A stretch of 64,000 bases of DNA from Amphiduros pacificus. Lineage: Eukaryota > Annelida > Polychaeta > Phyllodocida > Hesionidae. Both the position numbers and the translations under genes were made by a program. Location: assembly GCA_949316495.1 (NCBI GenBank), contig OX439001.1:29289386-29353385 (forward strand), written 5' to 3'. Shown here piece after piece: positions 1-10,906 of this stretch (positions within the stretch are counted from its first letter, which is position 1; each line of letters begins with the position of its first letter). A model generated the notes under the pieces. It was given only the letters and a program-made list of their open reading frames with translations. It had not been told where the DNA came from and made no database searches.

Positions 1-809
1 AATGTTAGTTATGAAAGAAATAATCTTGCATTTAGACGTTTACCTCATTGAATGTGATATTGTTTATACAACGTAATGTCAGAGTGATAAACACATTGAT
101 ATTCTTTTTACATGGAATGCCGATAAAGGCAGAAAATGGGTAGACAGGAACACGTGTTTTTACAAGAGGTTTCAACATTTATTGAATTGACTGTAACAAA
201 GAGGGCTGGATTAAACCTCTCAAGAGAGACATATCTTGTAATCATCCAACCCGCACTTAAACAAACTGTTGATTAAAGATCGCAATATCCTGGTATTGTA
301 AACTGATATCTTTGCTTACATTTTCAGAAGAATGGTAAAGGGTGATTGACATTAACGGAATTGTCTGGATCTATTGATTCGACTGTCTACAGCAACATTC
401 TGACTCAGTCAGCAAAATTCAAAGATTGAGCACACAATAGAGATGATAATATCATGAAACAAATTGGGCAACATGCATCCAACTTTGCCAAACACGGCAT
501 TTCCACGCCATTACCACCACCTGGAGGTTGCCGAACATCAAATACAAACAGACCGGCTTCAGAACGAGATCTGTAATCATGTGATATGAATTGTCATATA
601 CACAAATAACTGTTATATCAAAGGACAGCAGCACAGTTAGTTATCTGCTTCACCTCCACACATGAGGATTATGACAAAAACGAAAATGTACACAACAGTT
701 TGTGGAGAAAGTATCGTATTTGCTATTCACCGTTAAATAAGACTTCTTGAAAAGAGGTTGTCAAATTAATCAACTTAGTGGTGTTTGGGAGAAGGTAACG
801 CATCCTGGT
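1..809. other. Upstream of receptor gene, no gene seen
   Basis: AT-rich sequence with no convincing coding region. It probably holds the promoter and 5' leader, or the last intron before the receptor exon, but no TATA box or initiator can be singled out. The short minus-strand open frame at 452-634 has no recognisable motif. Confidence 0.5.
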
Positions 810-2000
810 ATGATGAATTCTAGCGTTCAGTTGCGGGACTGTTATTATTCTAATAATGGTGCAGATTGTAACAGGAGCCTATCTAATCTCACCTATCCAC
901 CTTATGATTCCTACGACTCGGCAAATACCCAGCCCGCTGTATCAGAAATAGCCCAATTTATTGTTAACGGGATTATAGTGCCATCTATCGGGGTACTGGG
1001 CGTCCTTGGCAACCTGCTCAACGTGGTCATATTGAGTTGGAGATGTTCAAAGAGAGACGACGATGCCCTGGAGAAGGTAGCCTTGGTAGGACTTATTTCC
1101 CTCTCCGTCTCTGATATGTGTTTCTGCATAACTGTCCTGCCAGGATTTATATTTTGGAAGCAGCTAAGCTTTGACAAGAGCAGGTCATTTGGACTTCTCT
1201 ATCACGCGTACGGAGGGTATTTACAGAATGTGTTTATAAAGACAAGCACGTGGCTGACCATGATCGTGGCCACAGCCCGGTATGTGGCTATATGCCACCC
1301 ACTAAGGGCCCGGATGTGCTTCGGTCTCACGTCCACTAAAGTGGCAATATTACTGACCTACGCTTTTTGGATAATATTTTTATTGCCAATTTTATGGGAA
1401 TTTAAAATAATTGAATACCAAATGGACGAAAATAGCAATGTTTACGTCATAGACTTTGGGCCAGTGTCCATGAATAACGCTTTCAAGGTAACGTGTGCCT
1501 ACACGTGGGCCGTGGTCGGCTACTTCATCCCCATCACTATTCTGGCCTATTGTAATGTCTGCCTCATTCTAGCTCTGAGAGAAAGCAGATTACTACAGGA
1601 AAAAGTGACAAACAGGACAGGAAAGACATCCACACGACAGGCTAATCGGAGAATAACGCTGACGCTTATCATGTTAGTGTTGATGTTCTTTCTACTAGTG
1701 TCGCCCTCAGAACTTTTACAATTCTGCACCCAAATCACGTCTGAAATTTACACCGTCTACGAACTTGCCATCCTCGTCACTAATGTACTGCAAGCCATTA
1801 ACTTCTCGTGCCACTTTGTCTTGTACTGCTGTGTTAATGCTACCTTCCGCAGGACACTGGTTAGCATTGGCTTCTACCTGCTGTCCTTGGTGCAATCCTC
1901 TCGCATGAAGAAACACACCAGATCTCGCGAGAGCAGCAGCGTGACAAGAAGGAGCACGTGCACCCACTACCCTCTGAGGTCAACAGAAACAAGTCTGTGA
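810..2000 (+). CDS. Class A (rhodopsin-type) G-protein-coupled receptor, orphan, FMRFamide-receptor-like
   Basis: A 396-residue plasma-membrane receptor expected to couple an extracellular ligand, probably a neuropeptide, to G proteins. The open frame extends upstream to a TTG at 747, but the first ATG is at 810, immediately followed by a second at 813; 810 is taken as the start. The N-terminal tail carries three N-glycosylation sequons (N3, N21, N26). Seven hydrophobic segments lie near residues 50-75, 90-115, 141-165, 177-195, 230-255, 282-306 and 319-341. Family landmarks are GN in TM1, LSVSD in TM2 and ARYVAICHPLRAR at the end of TM3, a variant of DRY. The usual NPxxY of TM7 is replaced by CHFVLY and the TM6 CWxP by VSP, so it is a divergent member. 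The ARY/HPLRAR pattern resembles invertebrate FMRFamide/myosuppressin-type receptors. The GPCR call is secure; the ligand class is a guess. The whole receptor lies in one exon, and an upstream leader exon cannot be excluded. Confidence 0.85.
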   Translation: MMNSSVQLRDCYYSNNGADCNRSLSNLTYPPYDSYDSANTQPAVSEIAQFIVNGIIVPSIGVLGVLGNLLNVVILSWRCSKRDDDALEKVALVGLISLSVSDMCFCITVLPGFIFWKQLSFDKSRSFGLLYHAYGGYLQNVFIKTSTWLTMIVATARYVAICHPLRARMCFGLTSTKVAILLTYAFWIIFLLPILWEFKIIEYQMDENSNVYVIDFGPVSMNNAFKVTCAYTWAVVGYFIPITILAYCNVCLILALRESRLLQEKVTNRTGKTSTRQANRRITLTLIMLVLMFFLLVSPSELLQFCTQITSEIYTVYELAILVTNVLQAINFSCHFVLYCCVNATFRRTLVSIGFYLLSLVQSSRMKKHTRSRESSSVTRRSTCTHYPLRSTETSL

Positions 2001-2175
2001 GGTCAGGTACACCTGACAACTACTACCGAGACACCCACTGGCCTCTGAGGTCAACAGAAATAGGTCTGTGAAGTCAGGTACTCCTGGCAACTACTACCGA
2101 GACACCCACTGGCCTCTGAGGTCAACAAACGAAATGAGACTGTGAGGTCAGGTGCTCCCAACAACCACCGTGGTG
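1961..2175 (+). repeat. 71-bp tandem repeat spanning the receptor's stop codon
   Basis: The block starting CCTCTGAGGTCAACA recurs at 1971, 2042 and 2113, a constant spacing of 71 bp, giving nearly three units. The first unit contains the last nine codons and the TGA of the receptor; the later units are in the 3' untranslated region and carry the same TGA-bearing sequence. The units differ by scattered substitutions. Confidence 0.85.
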
Positions 2176-3114
2176 CTCACCAAACATTCACTGTATGCAG
2201 TGTTTATATACACAGTACTGTCGGTGTCATAGTTTAAGATTCATCTTATTTTTACATGAGCGCCATGAGCTATGTCCCTCCCGTTTATTAGGATTTTAGT
2301 AAACTACCGGAACCAGAAGGCCATGCAGATAACATCACAACAACAGTGGAGAACAGACCACATGCAAAGGTCATAATTTTCAAGTGATAACATTTTTTCA
2401 TCTGGTTTTAGGAGCCGTTACAGTTACATTTCTCACAAGAAAGCTACTGGTGTGATACTGCACATACAAACAACTGTCACCCGCCTTTTTACATTTTCAA
2501 AAAGTGAAGAGAGTTGGTGTCAGACACAAAATGGCCTGACATTTAAGGCTGCGACAAGTGACATGATTTATAAACTGTGAAACTAAAAAAATTGCTGAAA
2601 TTACACAATGGTCATCAATGCATAATTTGGTTTCTGACCGTTTTTACGGTTTGGCTGGACGAATATACATTCTGGTATTTGCAAGTATAAAAAAATGTTA
2701 TGCTTAAAAAGGAGTTATGCGGGAAGAAGACACCTGTTAGTTTATATCAGTCTGTAAACCATTAGTGGCCAAACAAAAAATGTACAGGGTTTTTCTCAAT
2801 AGATGATGTTATTTTTATCTTAATAATAAGATGCTCAATCACAAATTGTCATATGTGTCCCAGAAATTAATTGAAGGAAATATTTGTAACAATACAAATT
2901 GTTGTACATGTGTAACGTGGTATTACTGCGCCCCGCAAGCAATGTTTCATCAATGTTTCAATCAGCACCATATGATTATATTTATTTTAATTATATATAT
3001 AATTAAAACTCTCATTTTGTTGTATTATACATCTATTTTCTACAATTATATGTAATATGTTGTGTATTCACAGTTAATTAAACTTGGAATAAGTCATACT
3101 TTCCATCCATGAAT
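2176..3114. other. Receptor 3' flank, no gene seen
   Basis: AT-rich, with no open frame that looks coding. It presumably includes the receptor 3' UTR and poly(A) site, but no single signal stands out. Confidence 0.4.
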
Positions 3115-3372
3115 GACATATATGCCAGTAGTCATTTTTATTGCCTTTGATATACCAGCAGTCATATTTATTGCCTTTGATATGTTAGCAGTCATATCTA
3201 TTGGCTTTGATATGCCGGCAGTAATTGTTTATTGCCTTTATTATGCCAGCAGTATTTTGTATTGTATTATATATGCCAGCAGTATTTTTTATTGCCTTTA
3301 ATATGCCAGCAGTATTTTTTTTATTGCCAGCAGTCATTTTTATTGCCTTTGATATGTTAGCAGTCACTTCCT
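3115..3372 (+). repeat. Minisatellite, ~30-33-bp unit
   Basis: About eight or nine imperfect copies of a unit reading ATGCCAGCAGT, then ATTTTTATTGCCTTTGAT. The short ORFs on both strands here (for example 3113-3301, 3225-3461) are by-products of the repeat. Confidence 0.85.
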
Positions 3373-4435
3373 TTGCCATTAACATGTGTCTCATTAGTAC
3401 AAATATCGATGTGATAATGATAGAGTATGTATCTAATACATATTGTAATTGTATATTGTAAAATATATTAACTTCTAAGATCCGAGTTCTGCTATAAGAG
3501 AATGGCAAACTGGGGGTGGGTGGTGGGTTCATAATGCAATTTTCTATTATTGTGTTCTTCAAACTATCTATTATCACTCATTATAGGGACACCACCTGTT
3601 TGGAATGGAAAGATTTATGAGGTATCAATGGCACAAACATGGTTCAGTGGAGTGAACTTATATTTTGTATACTATTTTTCAAAACTAAGAGAGATATAAA
3701 CAAAAAGAAAACTGTTCTGAAAATTGCAAAGAACAAAACAGATATTTACTTGTAAGTGCTTGTAATTTCATTATTTGAAGTTGAGCTTAGTGATTAAAAC
3801 AATCCTATCTTTATACTCAAACAATTAGCAGATAATCCCAAAAATGTACAGAAACAAAATGTGTCAGTATTTTCGCACCACATATGACATGTGTACAAGA
3901 TGTAGATTTGTTAAAAAAAAATATCAAATTGTAGATGTCCCTGTAAAATATAGACATTTATGTTTGTGGCAATGTTAATTGCAATAATTTGAATTGACCA
4001 TTGCTCCTTCAAGCCAAGGCAAGTCTATCTTGCCATAAATTTTGAGTGAATCTTCAACTTGTACATCAGTAAGCTCATCTTCGCAAAACTTTGATGTGTC
4101 ACATATTGTTATCATTATATTTCAGTGTATTTGATAAGATCACAATGTATTTGTGGATGCCAGTTTGAAAGCCACTCACAGAAAATATGACAGCTTCAAA
4201 TAAATGTTTATCACAGAACTCTGTCTGTGAAAGTTTGCAATTGTCAGCAAAGTGATATATTGGGAACATATAATTAGGGGGGAAAATCAGCAATGAATTG
4301 AAAATGCAAATATACAAAGATGTTTTGCAAAAGCAAACTTATTATATGTTCCCCTGATTTCCTTGTCATGACCGATGGTTGTATACTGTTTATTTGCAGA
4401 TAGTAAATAGACACAAATAGGACATCTGTACATTG
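3373..4435. other. No gene seen
   Basis: AT-rich non-coding sequence without long open frames or recognisable repeats. Confidence 0.4.
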
Positions 4436-4510
4436 ACTACTACTGCTACTGCTGCTGCTACTGCTTCTAAGATAATACTAATAATAATAATAATAATAAT
4501 AACAATGATA
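4436..4510 (+). repeat. Compound trinucleotide microsatellite
   Basis: CTACTGCTG-type triplets followed by (AAT)n. The same AAT tract directly precedes the left block of repeat D at 54.4 kb. Confidence 0.8.
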
Positions 4511-4625
4511 TTTTTCAATAACAGGAACAGAAATGAGAATTTCATTAATTCATTCAAACAGAGCATCCGTTGCACTAATCGGCTTGATCTTGGGTTTATT
4601 TGAGAGAAAAAACAGACAGAGGAGA
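4511..4625 (+). repeat. Repeat D, left block (copy 1)
   Basis: Contains GCATCCGTTGCACTAATCGG followed by CTTGATCTTGGG and a purine-rich stretch. The same block occurs at 54519-54590 in the same orientation and at 42304-42400 reversed. Repeat D is a name used only in this annotation. Confidence 0.75.
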
Positions 4626-5090
4626 TTAAAAAATGTAATACTAGCATTTGATTTGATTTGATTTGATATGTTGGCTGCTCCACTTTTGTCTCGTGGGCAC
4701 TCAAGAGCTTACGCAGCGTGGCTATCCAGCTAGAGAGGAGCTCCAATGAGCACTACCTCCAATCTGTGAATAGCACTCGTACTAACCGCCCGGTGCAGGC
4801 CCCTATACTGGTTAGAAACTACCCTATCTAATTACCACCTTCTGCACTGTCAACTTTCACCAAAACACTCACTCCTTCCCTTGGGGCCTACAATTCCCAG
4901 TGCGCTAAAGGGTGTCCAATATCCCTATACAGTGTGAGGCATCCAATATCCTCGCAAGCCCTACCAATCACAACCAGAGGCTAAAAATGTCCTCCACGTG
5001 AGTACCTAGTGATCTTCAGCACCTTCATATCGACCAGCTGCCTCCTCACCAACTTTTCTACTCCCACCACTTCATAAGCCTCACTTTCCT
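4626..5090. other. Non-coding spacer between two D blocks
   Basis: Includes a short (TTTGA)n tract near 4648. The rest does not match the other D copies and may be an older insertion or unrelated flank. No gene seen. Confidence 0.35.
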
Positions 5091-5195
5091 GTATGATGTC
5101 ACTGTGAAACATTTTCCTGTCTGACGTCACTATGATGAAACTTTCCTGTATGATGTCACTATGTTTATCTTGTTTGCAACGTCAATACAGTTTCA
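5091..5195 (+). repeat. Repeat D, middle block with CRE-like palindrome
   Basis: Iterates TGACGTCACTATGATGA-like motifs and ends ATGTTTATCTTGTTTGCAAC, as in the 54.7-kb and 63.2-kb copies. One perfect TGACGTCA lies at 5122-5129. Confidence 0.7.
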
Positions 5196-5759
5196 GGGGT
5201 GGGAGAGCTCTGAATCAATCTGGGCAGTAATCAAAACATATGGGGGTGCACATGCGTGGGATGCAAGATGGCAGTGTTTTGATTTAGCTCCATATTTTGT
5301 TGGTTCTTCTAGCAATTTACAGTGCTCTAACGTATCTGAAACCTGTCACTATCAAAACTCACCTGATCCAGCACACAAGTCTACACTCTTTTGCAGACTT
5401 GAGTGAACACTAGCAGTGTAAAATCTGATCTGTAACGAGGGCTGGTTCAAAACTTCCTTCTATAAACAAGCTTGGAATCACCTCCTTGCTCTGAGGTTAC
5501 CTTAATCACCTAGGTAACCTTGTCTAATCACCTAGACAAAATCTGTCCAACCACCTGGACAATAAGAATATTTCTACACACTGACAGACCGAATCCCCTC
5601 GGCAATCTGGGTTGTTTATAACTCGACCCTATCCTATCATACTGTCAGTTTAAAAACAAGGGAACACACGTTCCTCTCTCCAAAGCTGGTCCTTTACAAT
5701 CATCACAAGTGATCAAAGGGACTTCAGCATTTACTTCATAATATAGGGTCAACAACCTT
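5196..5759. other. No gene seen; weak internal repetition
   Basis: The stretch 5500-5570 repeats AATCACCTAGG/AACCACCTGGACAA-like words three times at roughly 27-bp spacing. The 81-codon frame from 5161 has no recognisable feature. Confidence 0.4.
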
Positions 5760-5915
5760 CAATTTCGCGCATTTTGGTCTTTGTCAATCATTATATTATC
5801 CGACAAAACATGGACAGTTGATTTTATATGTGCTTTAGTGGGGTATATCCATCAGTGACACTTGACATTACTTTATCTTATAAAGCGATGTGCGTATGTT
5901 ATATTCTGACAAGAT
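5760..5915 (+). repeat. Repeat E, copy 1
   Basis: Shares TTCGCGCATTTTGGTCTTTG and GTGGGGTATATCCATCAGT with 61385-61515, in the same order, orientation and approximate spacing, so a second dispersed family is present. Nothing indicates its class. Confidence 0.7.
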
Positions 5916-6906
5916 TGATAAGTCAGAGTCACGTCTTTGCGCAAACAGCATGAACAACCATAGACTTCGCGCACTGAACTCTCTTCAATGCTGAAAGATG
6001 AAATTTAATATATCGAGCATTAAACTTACATATTTGAAGAGAAGAGTCCATAAGCTAATTTTTGAGCTGTCAATGATGTAAATCGGCCAAGAACTGACTG
6101 AGCAGTGCCAAATTGTATATATTTGTAACAAGCTGGTACTCACGCACGTGCACATTGTGACAAAATCGGGGTCAATGGGTGCAATTTTCATAACAATTTA
6201 TTTCTGATTTCTCAATTAACCATTTAATGTTAACAAATACTTGCTTCATGTACTTAGTGGCTTGTTTATTCTTGCTGAGCCAGTTTTCTGACCTCCTGTT
6301 GTCACTGGATCGTTATATAGGTCAAAATAGGAGCAAATGAAATAAAGTGATTTGATTGGATAATGCTTTCATGACCTCTGGATCCCAAATTGACCTGACC
6401 CAGTATATCGTTGTATTGTAACAAAAAACATTTTGTTATTTTGTTACAAAGATTTTTTTATTCACCATATGCATATATTATTTACAAAAATTAGGGGCTT
6501 AAAAATATATATTTCTACACTGAAATACATACATTATTTTAGAGCAAAACTAACTCAAATTAAATCAACTAATCAGAGCACTCCATTTTAGACAGTACAC
6601 ATTTGAATTGACCTATTTAGCAACAATCCACAAAAGACCACAGTTTTCTGCTCATCAGGCATTTTGGGATGAAAATGTGTTATAAAATACTTTAAAGCTG
6701 ACATATTTGGCCCAAAACTAATCTAAGTATGTATATTTTTACTTCAGTGGAAGTTTGTGGGCAGGTGACATGTCAATTTCAGTCAAAATGGCATTTGAGC
6801 TGAGGATGTTTCTTATCCTTATATTATGTAATATATAGGTCACTCTGTGGCACCTGAGGCATTGAACACACTCACGCTTGCTCTGTCCGTGGAACACATA
6901 CCGATA
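5916..6906. other. No gene seen
   Basis: AT-rich sequence. Its last part, up to 6906, may be the 5' untranslated region of the decayed LINE that follows, because the ORF1-like frame starts at 6907 without a visible boundary. Confidence 0.4.
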
Positions 6907-7295
6907 ATGGCTTGCTCCACCCGTTGCTGTCACCCGAAGTCAGTCCCGGCAGTCCCTGCAGCTTTGCTCTCTCCAGTCCAGTCGGCCGTTGATGAGCTGG
7001 CAGAACTGAGGATGACCTATGCAAACTTAGTGAAACTCAACAAGTCCACCGCTGATGACAATGTGCGTCTCTCACAGAAAACCGTTGATCTCCTCTCAGA
7101 GAAGGCGACACTTGAGGGGGAAAAGATTGTCCTTGAGGATCACAACCACACCCTAACTGAAGAGCTGGCCACTGCACTTCGGACTGTGCAAGAAAAGGAT
7201 GATGTCCTTGATACCTTCATGCCTGCCAGCTCTGAAGTCAGCAACTCCGGGTCCGAGGAGACATCTTCCCTCCCAAGCCTTCAAGATTGTGGTCC
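6907..7295 (+). pseudogene. 5' half of ORF1 of a decayed CR1-like LINE
   Basis: Open from the ATG at 6907 and continuous with the element beyond the LTR fossil at 27914. The peptide begins MACSTRCCHPKS and then forms a coiled coil, about residues 30-110, rich in E, K and L with heptad spacing (VDELAELRMTYANL, LEGEKIVLEDHNHTLTEEL). It ends in an S/E-rich linker where the LTR insertion sits. The insertion duplicated GTCC. A coiled coil followed by an SGNH-like region, which resumes after the insertion, is a common CR1/L2 ORF1 plan; here that is an inference from order and composition. Confidence 0.55.
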
Positions 7296-7909
7296 TGTAG
7301 GATATAGATTACCCAACTTTAGACTCTTATATACAAGTATAGACAATCATGATATTTGGCAAGAGATCACAAAGGTTACAGAGTGCAACGTGAAGGCCAA
7401 CAGTTTCAGGCTAATGAGATGCATTACTAACCCAGCAGAGAGATGACGTGATGCTCCAAGCCGGAACTACGCCAAGGCACTGCAGAGGAGCCACACAGGC
7501 AGACGCTTATCGGTATGCACTCAGACCCCGTTAAAAAGGCCCCGAAATCGCTATTCGGGGAGCAGAAACCACTTGCCTAGAAGATTCACGACGCTCTGTC
7601 TCATGATAGCCACTTATATAGACTTGGGTGATTTATACAGCCTCAGGACTCTGTCAGTATTAGCATTTGCATATTTTATATATCACGCTCTTGCCATGCC
7701 TTCCTAGCCAGACTCTAGTGTATACAGCACCGAATAAAGACGACTCTTGTGCATTGTATACGCTGTGTCTGCAGTCCTTATTACCTCCCAAATCACATAG
7801 GTAGATTAGGTAGCTAGGTTAAGGCCCCAGCTCACCGTCGCCAGCGAGTACAGTTCCTGATCCCCATCCATGCCCCCAGAGCTCAGCTCAGTACAATCCC
7901 CATGTAACA
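7296..7909 (+). repeat. 5' LTR of the Gypsy-type element
   Basis: Begins TGTAGGATATAG and ends CATGTAACA. A TATA-like TTATATA lies at 7614-7620 and a poly(A) signal AATAAA at 7733-7738, so the U3-R-U5 order is plausible with transcription starting between them. It is 614 bp against 542 bp for the 3' LTR. Confidence 0.9.
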
Positions 7910-7911
7910 AT

Positions 7912-7929
7912 TGGTGGAGCAATCTGAAT
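7912..7929 (+). promoter_or_regulatory. Putative primer-binding site
   Basis: TGGTGGAGCAATCTGAAT starts two bases after the LTR. TGG pairs with a tRNA 3' CCA end. Which tRNA is not assigned. Confidence 0.6.
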
Positions 7930-7960
7930 CGTTCCATGGCATAGAGCTTGCTGATAATGT

Positions 7961-9506
7961 GTGGAGTTTCACTTGGCCACCCTGTTACTTGATTTTAGGT
8001 CTATGTGGCTTCGATCTTTGAAACAGCTTTCGACGAAATTGCAAGTGGTACACGACCCGCTGGCGAAAGGTCCAGACGTTTCTACAACACAAGGTCAGTC
8101 ACGCTCAAATTTGTCTAAGTTACCTGCTCGGCAGGGGGACAATTCGTCTGACTCTTTGAGAGTGGCGCCTCCCTCTGACTCACCATTGTCAGATCTTAAT
8201 GTTACAACTGGTGCAGGTAATTCACCTCCCACGAGTGGTGACAACTTCCCGTTGTCACATACATACACAAGTGGAGAGAGTGAAAACTCCCCCAGACCGG
8301 AGAGTTTACACTTACCTAGCTCATATTCCGACGTTCATTTTAGCCATCATCCTCAAGTAGAGAGTGACCAGGAATCTTTCACCTTGTCTGAAATTTCTGA
8401 TCTCCAAATTGATCCTGATCATTCTGGTTCTGTACCTGCCGTTTCACCTCATTCTGAGATGGCTGAAGCAGAAAACCTAACTGATGAAGATATGCGTAAA
8501 ATTGATTTGAATAGGTGGTGCTAAGACAGATATAGTAGATATGTTACAGGCTCAATCTCATGATAATAGGATCCACCAACAGAGGCAGGGTTCTAAAGCA
8601 CTTTTACCACCTCCATTTTATGGCAAATCTACAGACGATCCACTATGTTTCATGAACAAATTTCTCACATATGCCCAACTTTCACATACGCCAGAGGAGC
8701 TGAGAGTCCCGTCTTGCCGTATGTTGCTACATGGTGCAGCTGATGTATGGTACGCTTCGTTATCTGCAGATGTCACTGCATCATGGTTACCGTTCCATGC
8801 AGCCTTTCTCAAATTTTTTGGTAGTGAGACAAATGAGTGGCTATTAGAGCAATCCCTTGATAATAGAGTTCAGAAAAAGACTGAAAGTGCCGAAACTTAT
8901 ATTAATGATGTTCTGAGTCAATGTCAGAGATTACAAAAAGATGATATGGAGACAAAGAAAATTTTAATTCGAGGCCTTCTACCCAAATTGAAAGCTTTTG
9001 TGTTAGGCAAATCACAAAAATTGCTTGAGGACACGATTCAGCAGATTAAGTTAGCTGAGACAGTTTGTACAATGTCTGGTGACTCTTCCATGACCTTAAA
9101 TGGTCTAGAGACGCCTGACATGACCTCTCAGTTTTTGTCCCAGCAAACTTCCACGCTCGCAGCAATCAGGGAGAAAGTTGCTGATGTGACAAAGGAGGTT
9201 CAAAGCCTCAAATCGCCACAAGAGCCTGACGAGACTTTCTGTTTCTTTTGCAAAAATCCTGGCCATTGGCTTCGTGATTGCAAAGCCCGACATAATTGCA
9301 TATATTGTGGCAGAAACAATCACATGTCCGTTCATTGCATGATGAGATCCCGCGGACCACAAAATCATTTTGCTCGTGGCCCCGCAAGGTTTGGCAATAG
9401 GTCCAACAGGTTCAATGATCACTATGGTTCCCGTGACAATCGAGACCGTCAGCGTACTTTTCACAATAGGTCCTATCAAGGAAATAGATTTGAAGGTAAC
9501 AGTTGA
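7961..9506 (+). pseudogene. gag region of the Gypsy-type fossil
   Basis: Two consecutive open stretches. The first (to 8524) is a low-complexity S/P/E-rich segment of the matrix-linker kind. The second (8541-9506) has a retrotransposon-gag capsid-like domain (PPPFYGKSTDDPLCFMNKF and following) and two CCHC zinc knuckles (CFFCKNPGHWLRDC, CIYCGRNNHMSVHC), then an R/N/G-rich basic tail. Position just after the 5' LTR and domain order fit gag of Metaviridae. Confidence 0.85.
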
Positions 9507-9571
9507 AATAACTTCAGGCACCCTTCCTGGAATGATCAACGTCGCCCTATGGGTCGACCTGACAATAGACC

Positions 9572-10121
9572 GTGGCAGCAGGAAAACTATTAACTCCTGT
9601 CCTGACCCGTGAGCCACGCGATAGTAGTGATTTCTTTAATATATCACAAGTTCAGAGCAAATCAGAAATATTGAACGAGGTTCACTCTTATCTCGCAGAT
9701 ATGCCCTCGAGTCCACACTGTTCACAGATCACACAAGAGGTGCCTGTCAATCCATTAGTGACGGAGAGATCAACGTCTGACCTTACGACTGACGACGTTG
9801 ATTTCATCCCTCTCTCTCAGGACAGTAGAATTGAGATCACTACTAAATTTAGTACTATACTTGCTTTATTAGATACAGGTGCACAGCATAGCATTACTAC
9901 CTTTGACTCTTTGCATAAATTGTATCCAGACAAATCATTTCCTGTAGAATCATCACAAAGCAAGCAAGTAATTGTTGCGGAGGGTAGCTCTATTCCTATT
10001 TTGCTCTATTCCCATTTTCAAACACAAATTGACATAAAAATTGGTAACCAGCCCTGCACTATTTGTTTTCAAGTAGTACAAGACCTCCAATATCCTATAA
10101 TTTTAGGCAGGGATTTCTTTG
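9572..10121 (+). pseudogene. Protease region of the Gypsy-type fossil
   Basis: Contains the retropepsin active-site signature LLDTGA in the context ILALLDTGAQHSITTF, and a later IILGRDFF, the usual second conserved box. A partial LTR follows immediately. Confidence 0.8.
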
Positions 10122-10440
10122 TTGTAGGATATAGATTACCCAACTATAGACTCTTATATACAAGTATACAAATATACAAGTTCTGGCTAATGAGATGTAT
10201 TACTAACCCAGCAGAGAGATGACGTGATGCTCCAAGCCGGAACTACGCCAAGGTGCTGCAGAGGAGCCATGCAGGCAGACGCATATTAGTATGCTCTTAG
10301 ATCCCGTTAAAAAGGCCCCGAGTAGCTACTCGGGGAGCAGAAACCATTTGCCTAGAAGATCCACGACACTCTGTCTCATGATAGCCACTTATATAGACTT
10401 GGGTGATTTATACAGCCTCAGGACATTTTATATATCACGC
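10122..10440 (+). repeat. Partial LTR of the same family nested in the pol region
   Basis: Starts TGTAGGATATAG like the terminal LTRs and follows them to the TTTATATATCACGC stretch, then matches no further. It represents roughly the first half to two thirds of an LTR. It sits between the protease and reverse-transcriptase coding parts, so the family struck itself here. Confidence 0.85.
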
Positions 10441-10604
10441 AGGCTCGCGTTAGATCAGGAAATATACCAGGTGTGTTAAGGGTGTGTACCATGAAAAATG
10501 AATTACCTTTGTATCCTGAAATTGCTATGGCATAGGTTTTCGCGTACCTGTCAGATTAATGAACATGAGCGACAAAGCAGTCACCCTGCAAAAAGGTGTT
10601 TTAG

Positions 10605-10617
10605 TTGGATATTTTGA
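10605..10617 (+). repeat. Target-site duplication, left copy (I-clade LINE)
   Basis: TTGGATATTTTGA, identical to 15980-15992 at the other end of the LINE. Confidence 0.9.
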
Positions 10618-10906
10618 TTCCCCTGTGGGTGCGGGGATTAAAGAATAGCCCCACTGCCCCCCAGCATGTCGTAAAAGGCGACTAAAGGGGCGTCCTGTTT
10701 GCAGTGGGATGCGACCTGTGTCGGGGAGGATATGGAATCCTGACGGGCTGAGCACTGGGCTGGTTTGGCAGTAATACCGGTCCAGTTGCAACACGCCTGT
10801 CTTGGATCCAAATGTTCACCAGACAGGCAGATCAGATTATGTCCTGAAAAAATGGCCTAGATTTTTAATTGCGGAAAGTTCCGATGCTGAACATACCCTG
10901 GCAAAA

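Noticed and set aside
452-634. Minus-strand 60-codon frame upstream of the receptor
   Set aside because: No motif, short, and in the expected promoter/leader region.
747-809. Receptor start at 747
   Set aside because: The frame begins there with TTG; the first ATG is at 810 and the extra residues lack any signal-peptide character.
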